Part shown: piece after piece, positions 22,864 to 24,221 of the stretch | Numbering within the stretch: position 1 is the stretch's first letter | Layout of the letters: every line of letters starts with the position of its first letter | Assembly: GCA_014378155.1 (NCBI GenBank) | Contig: JACMOF010000500.1 | Span: forward strand, 1-24,221 | Direction: 5' to 3' | Source of the DNA: Caulobacter sp. | GTDB taxonomy: Bacteria; Pseudomonadota; Alphaproteobacteria; Caulobacterales; Caulobacteraceae | DNA: 24,221 nt | The notes under the pieces: model-generated | What the model saw: only the letters and a program-made list of their open reading frames with translations | Database searches by the model: none | Told to the model about the DNA's origin: nothing | Program-made: the position numbers and the translations under genes

Positions 22864-23988
22864 ATGCCGGACCCGCCCTGCCGCCGTAGCCTGATGGATC
22901 ATTTTTCCACCGTGGGGGACCCGCGAGAGGGCTGGCGGGTGATGTATCCGCTGCGGGAACTGTTGCTGTTGGTGCTCAGCGCGACCCTGGCGGGGATGGA
23001 GGATTTCGTCGAGATCAAGCTTTGGGGCGAAGAGCGGCTGGATTTTCTGCGGCGCTTTTATCCCTATGAGCGCGGGATCCCCTCGCACGACACGCTGAAC
23101 GACCTGGTCAACGCCCTGGACCCCGAGACCTTCAAGGCCTGCTTCAGCGCCTGGGTGGCGGGCCTGCGCGACGCCGAGCCCGACCAGATCGCCGTCGATG
23201 GCAAGACCTCGCGCCGCAGTCACGACCGGTCCAAGGCCCGCGCGCCGCTGCATACGGTGTCGGCCTGGGCCTGCCGTCAGCGCCTGGTCCTGGGCCAGGA
23301 AGCCGTGGAAGAAAAGTCCAATGAGATCATCGCCATCCCGCAGTTGCTGAAGCGGCTGGAGTTGAACGGCGCCCTGGTCACCATCGACGCCATGGGAACC
23401 CAGACCAAGATCGCCGACACCATCGTAAGGGGCGGCGGCGACTACCTGCTGGCGCTCAAGGAAAACCGGCCGCTCCTCTACGCCGATGTCGAGGCTTTCT
23501 TTGCGGATCCGGCGGCGCGGGCCTGCGAGCACTTCGAGACCATCGACGCTGACCACGGCCGGATCGAGCAGCGCCGCCACCTCGTCCATCATCACGTCGA
23601 CTGGCTGTTCTCCGACCGCCGCTATGCCGACGAGCCCTGCTTCCCGCACTTGGCCATGATCGGAATGGTCCAGTCCAACACCGAGCGAAACGGTAAAATC
23701 GAGCAGGATCGGCGCTATTACCTCTGCTCAAAACCGCTCAGCGCCGAGGCTTTCGCTCGCGCCGTGCGCGCTCACTGGGGCGTCGAAAACCGGCTCCACT
23801 GGGTGCTCGACGTCATCTTCCACGAAGATCTCGCCAGGCTCAGGTCTGGGCAAGGCCCCCAAAACATGGCCATCGTCAGACACATAGCCATCAATCTGCT
23901 GCGAAACCCAAAGGATCGCCACAGCCTCAAATCCCGGCGAAAACTCGCCTGCCTCAACCCCGACTATCTCGAGAGCCTACTGCGGTAG
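22864..23988 (+). CDS. ISAs1 family transposase
   Basis: 374 residues, apparently intact. The N-terminal part (MDHFSTVGDPREGWRVMYPLRELLLLVLSATLAGMEDFVEI) is the DDE_Tnp_1-associated domain of ISAs1 transposases. The catalytic DDE core follows: Asp112 in IAVDGKTSRRS, Asp175 in VTIDAMGTQ and Glu308 in HWGVENRLHWVLDV. Between them lie YLLALKENRPLLY and IEQRRHLV, also typical. It would excise and insert the surrounding element by cut-and-paste. GAGG six bases before ATG 22864 supports the start. No frameshift or internal stop is seen and all three acidic residues are kept, so it may be active. Codon use is GC-rich like the neighbours, so the sequence gives no sign of a distant source. Confidence 0.95.
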   Translation: MPDPPCRRSLMDHFSTVGDPREGWRVMYPLRELLLLVLSATLAGMEDFVEIKLWGEERLDFLRRFYPYERGIPSHDTLNDLVNALDPETFKACFSAWVAGLRDAEPDQIAVDGKTSRRSHDRSKARAPLHTVSAWACRQRLVLGQEAVEEKSNEIIAIPQLLKRLELNGALVTIDAMGTQTKIADTIVRGGGDYLLALKENRPLLYADVEAFFADPAARACEHFETIDADHGRIEQRRHLVHHHVDWLFSDRRYADEPCFPHLAMIGMVQSNTERNGKIEQDRRYYLCSKPLSAEAFARAVRAHWGVENRLHWVLDVIFHEDLARLRSGQGPQNMAIVRHIAINLLRNPKDRHSLKSRRKLACLNPDYLESLLR

Positions 23989-23997
23989 CCGCCTGCA

Positions 23998-24019
23998 TTA
24001 ACCCGAAGCGATTCCCCTG
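23998..24019 (-). repeat. Right terminal inverted repeat of the ISAs1 element
   Basis: The reverse complement begins CAGGGGAATCGCTTCGG and ends TTAA. It starts 9 bases after the transposase stop. Confidence 0.85.
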
Positions 24020-24025
24020 CGGGCG

Positions 24026-24221
24026 TCAGTGGCTCAGGAACTTCGTCGTCACCGACAGCACGATGACGATCGCCGCCAGGAACGGCAGTTCATTGGTCAT
24101 CCGCCAGAACTTCTCCGAACGGGTGTTGGTCCCATCCGCGAAGCGCTTGCGGGATTTCGACATGAAGCCGTGCCAGGCGAACAGGAAGATCAGGGCGGCG
24201 ATCTTGGTCAGGGCCCAGGGC
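24026..24221 (-). CDS. hemJ: Protoporphyrinogen oxidase HemJ, C-terminal 64 residues (cut by window edge)
   Basis: Reading inward from the right edge gives 64 residues before the TGA at 24026. They start PWALTKIAALIFLFAWHGFM, a membrane helix with a conserved His. Next come SRKRFADGTNTRSEKFWRMTNELPFL, the HemJ signature (Arg-Phe, N-T-R-S, the N-E-x-P motif), and a final membrane helix, AAIVIVLSVTTKFLSH. HemJ is the inner-membrane enzyme that oxidises protoporphyrinogen IX in most alphaproteobacteria. The family is about 140-180 residues, so half or more lies outside. The insertion sequence ends 6 bases beyond the stop; the reading frame finishes normally. Confidence 0.9.
   Translation of the reverse strand, partial: PWALTKIAALIFLFAWHGFMSKSRKRFADGTNTRSEKFWRMTNELPFLAAIVIVLSVTTKFLSH

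Larger units (their letters stand above)
22773..24019 (+). mobile_element. Complete ISAs1-family insertion sequence (1247 bp)
   Basis: One transposase gene lies between 22-base terminal inverted repeats. The left end (22773-22794) and the reverse complement of the right end (23998-24019) both read CAGGGnnATCGCTTCGG followed by A/G and TTAA, matching at 19 of 22 bases. CAGGG ends, length and transposase type fit ISAs1. No direct target repeat is visible: the flanking octamers ATAAGGAC and CGGGCGTC differ. The element lies between a REP-like copy and the end of hemJ. Confidence 0.88.

Noticed and set aside
22763..24028. Target-site duplication flanking the IS
   Set aside because: The flanks (ATAAGGAC left, CGGGCGTC right) do not match at 8-10 bases.
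1..24221. CRISPR arrays, tRNA or rRNA genes, riboswitches, phage genes
   Set aside because: No regularly spaced direct repeats, cloverleaf-like sequences, conserved riboswitch cores or phage proteins were seen by eye. A covariance-model search would be the decisive test.

Overview
The window is very GC-rich and densely coded. Its gene set points to an alphaproteobacterium of the Caulobacterales, most probably Caulobacter or a close relative. This placement is inference, resting on three things: the DUF1285–Nudix–CCA-transferase cluster, the proC/YbjN/UbiK cluster divergent from lgt–midA–pgeF, and the characteristic small intergenic palindromes. No rRNA, tRNA, CRISPR array or prophage is visible. 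One intact insertion sequence lies near the right end.

Layout: the left edge holds the C-terminal part of hemF (+). It converges on a secreted two-heme cytochrome (-), followed by a class I glutamine amidotransferase (-). Positions 1969-4577 are a tight minus-strand cluster: DUF1285 protein, NudL-like Nudix hydrolase and CCA/poly(A) nucleotidyltransferase. A GNAT gene (-) follows, then a divergent MFS exporter (+), then a second GNAT gene (-) and a TfoX-like gene (+) whose start codons overlap on opposite strands. Positions 7634-11188 look like a five-gene MarR-led operon: marR, crotonase, DUF3995 membrane protein and two SDR oxidoreductases. A TATAAT-type promoter with a perfect operator-like palindrome precedes it. 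Upstream lies a metallo-beta-lactamase-fold hydrolase plus UGT-type glycosyltransferase pair. The glycosyltransferase has no NTG codon at its expected N-terminus and seems to start at ATC.

Positions 13780-15120 encode a secreted protein made of five ~80-residue repeats with four cysteines each (20 Cys in all), ending at a strong intrinsic terminator. Next come a TetR-like regulator, proC, a YbjN-domain protein and ubiK on the minus strand. Divergent from them are lgt–midA–pgeF on the plus strand, with a 14-bp overlap and a 2-4 bp gap. Then follow prs, a proline-rich lipoprotein, an ISAs1-family insertion sequence with recognisable inverted repeats, and the 3' end of hemJ (-), whose stop codon lies 6 bp from the IS end.

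Two families of small palindromes punctuate the gene ends. One is centred on CATG with GGGGACAGG arms (three copies). The other is of CCTTCTCCC…GGGAGAAGG type (several copies, including a 52-bp inverted pair). A similar C-run/G-run palindrome lies in frame inside midA. I see no obvious new defence or biosynthetic system. The most unusual items are the five-repeat cysteine protein and the apparent ATC start directly downstream of an in-frame TGA.
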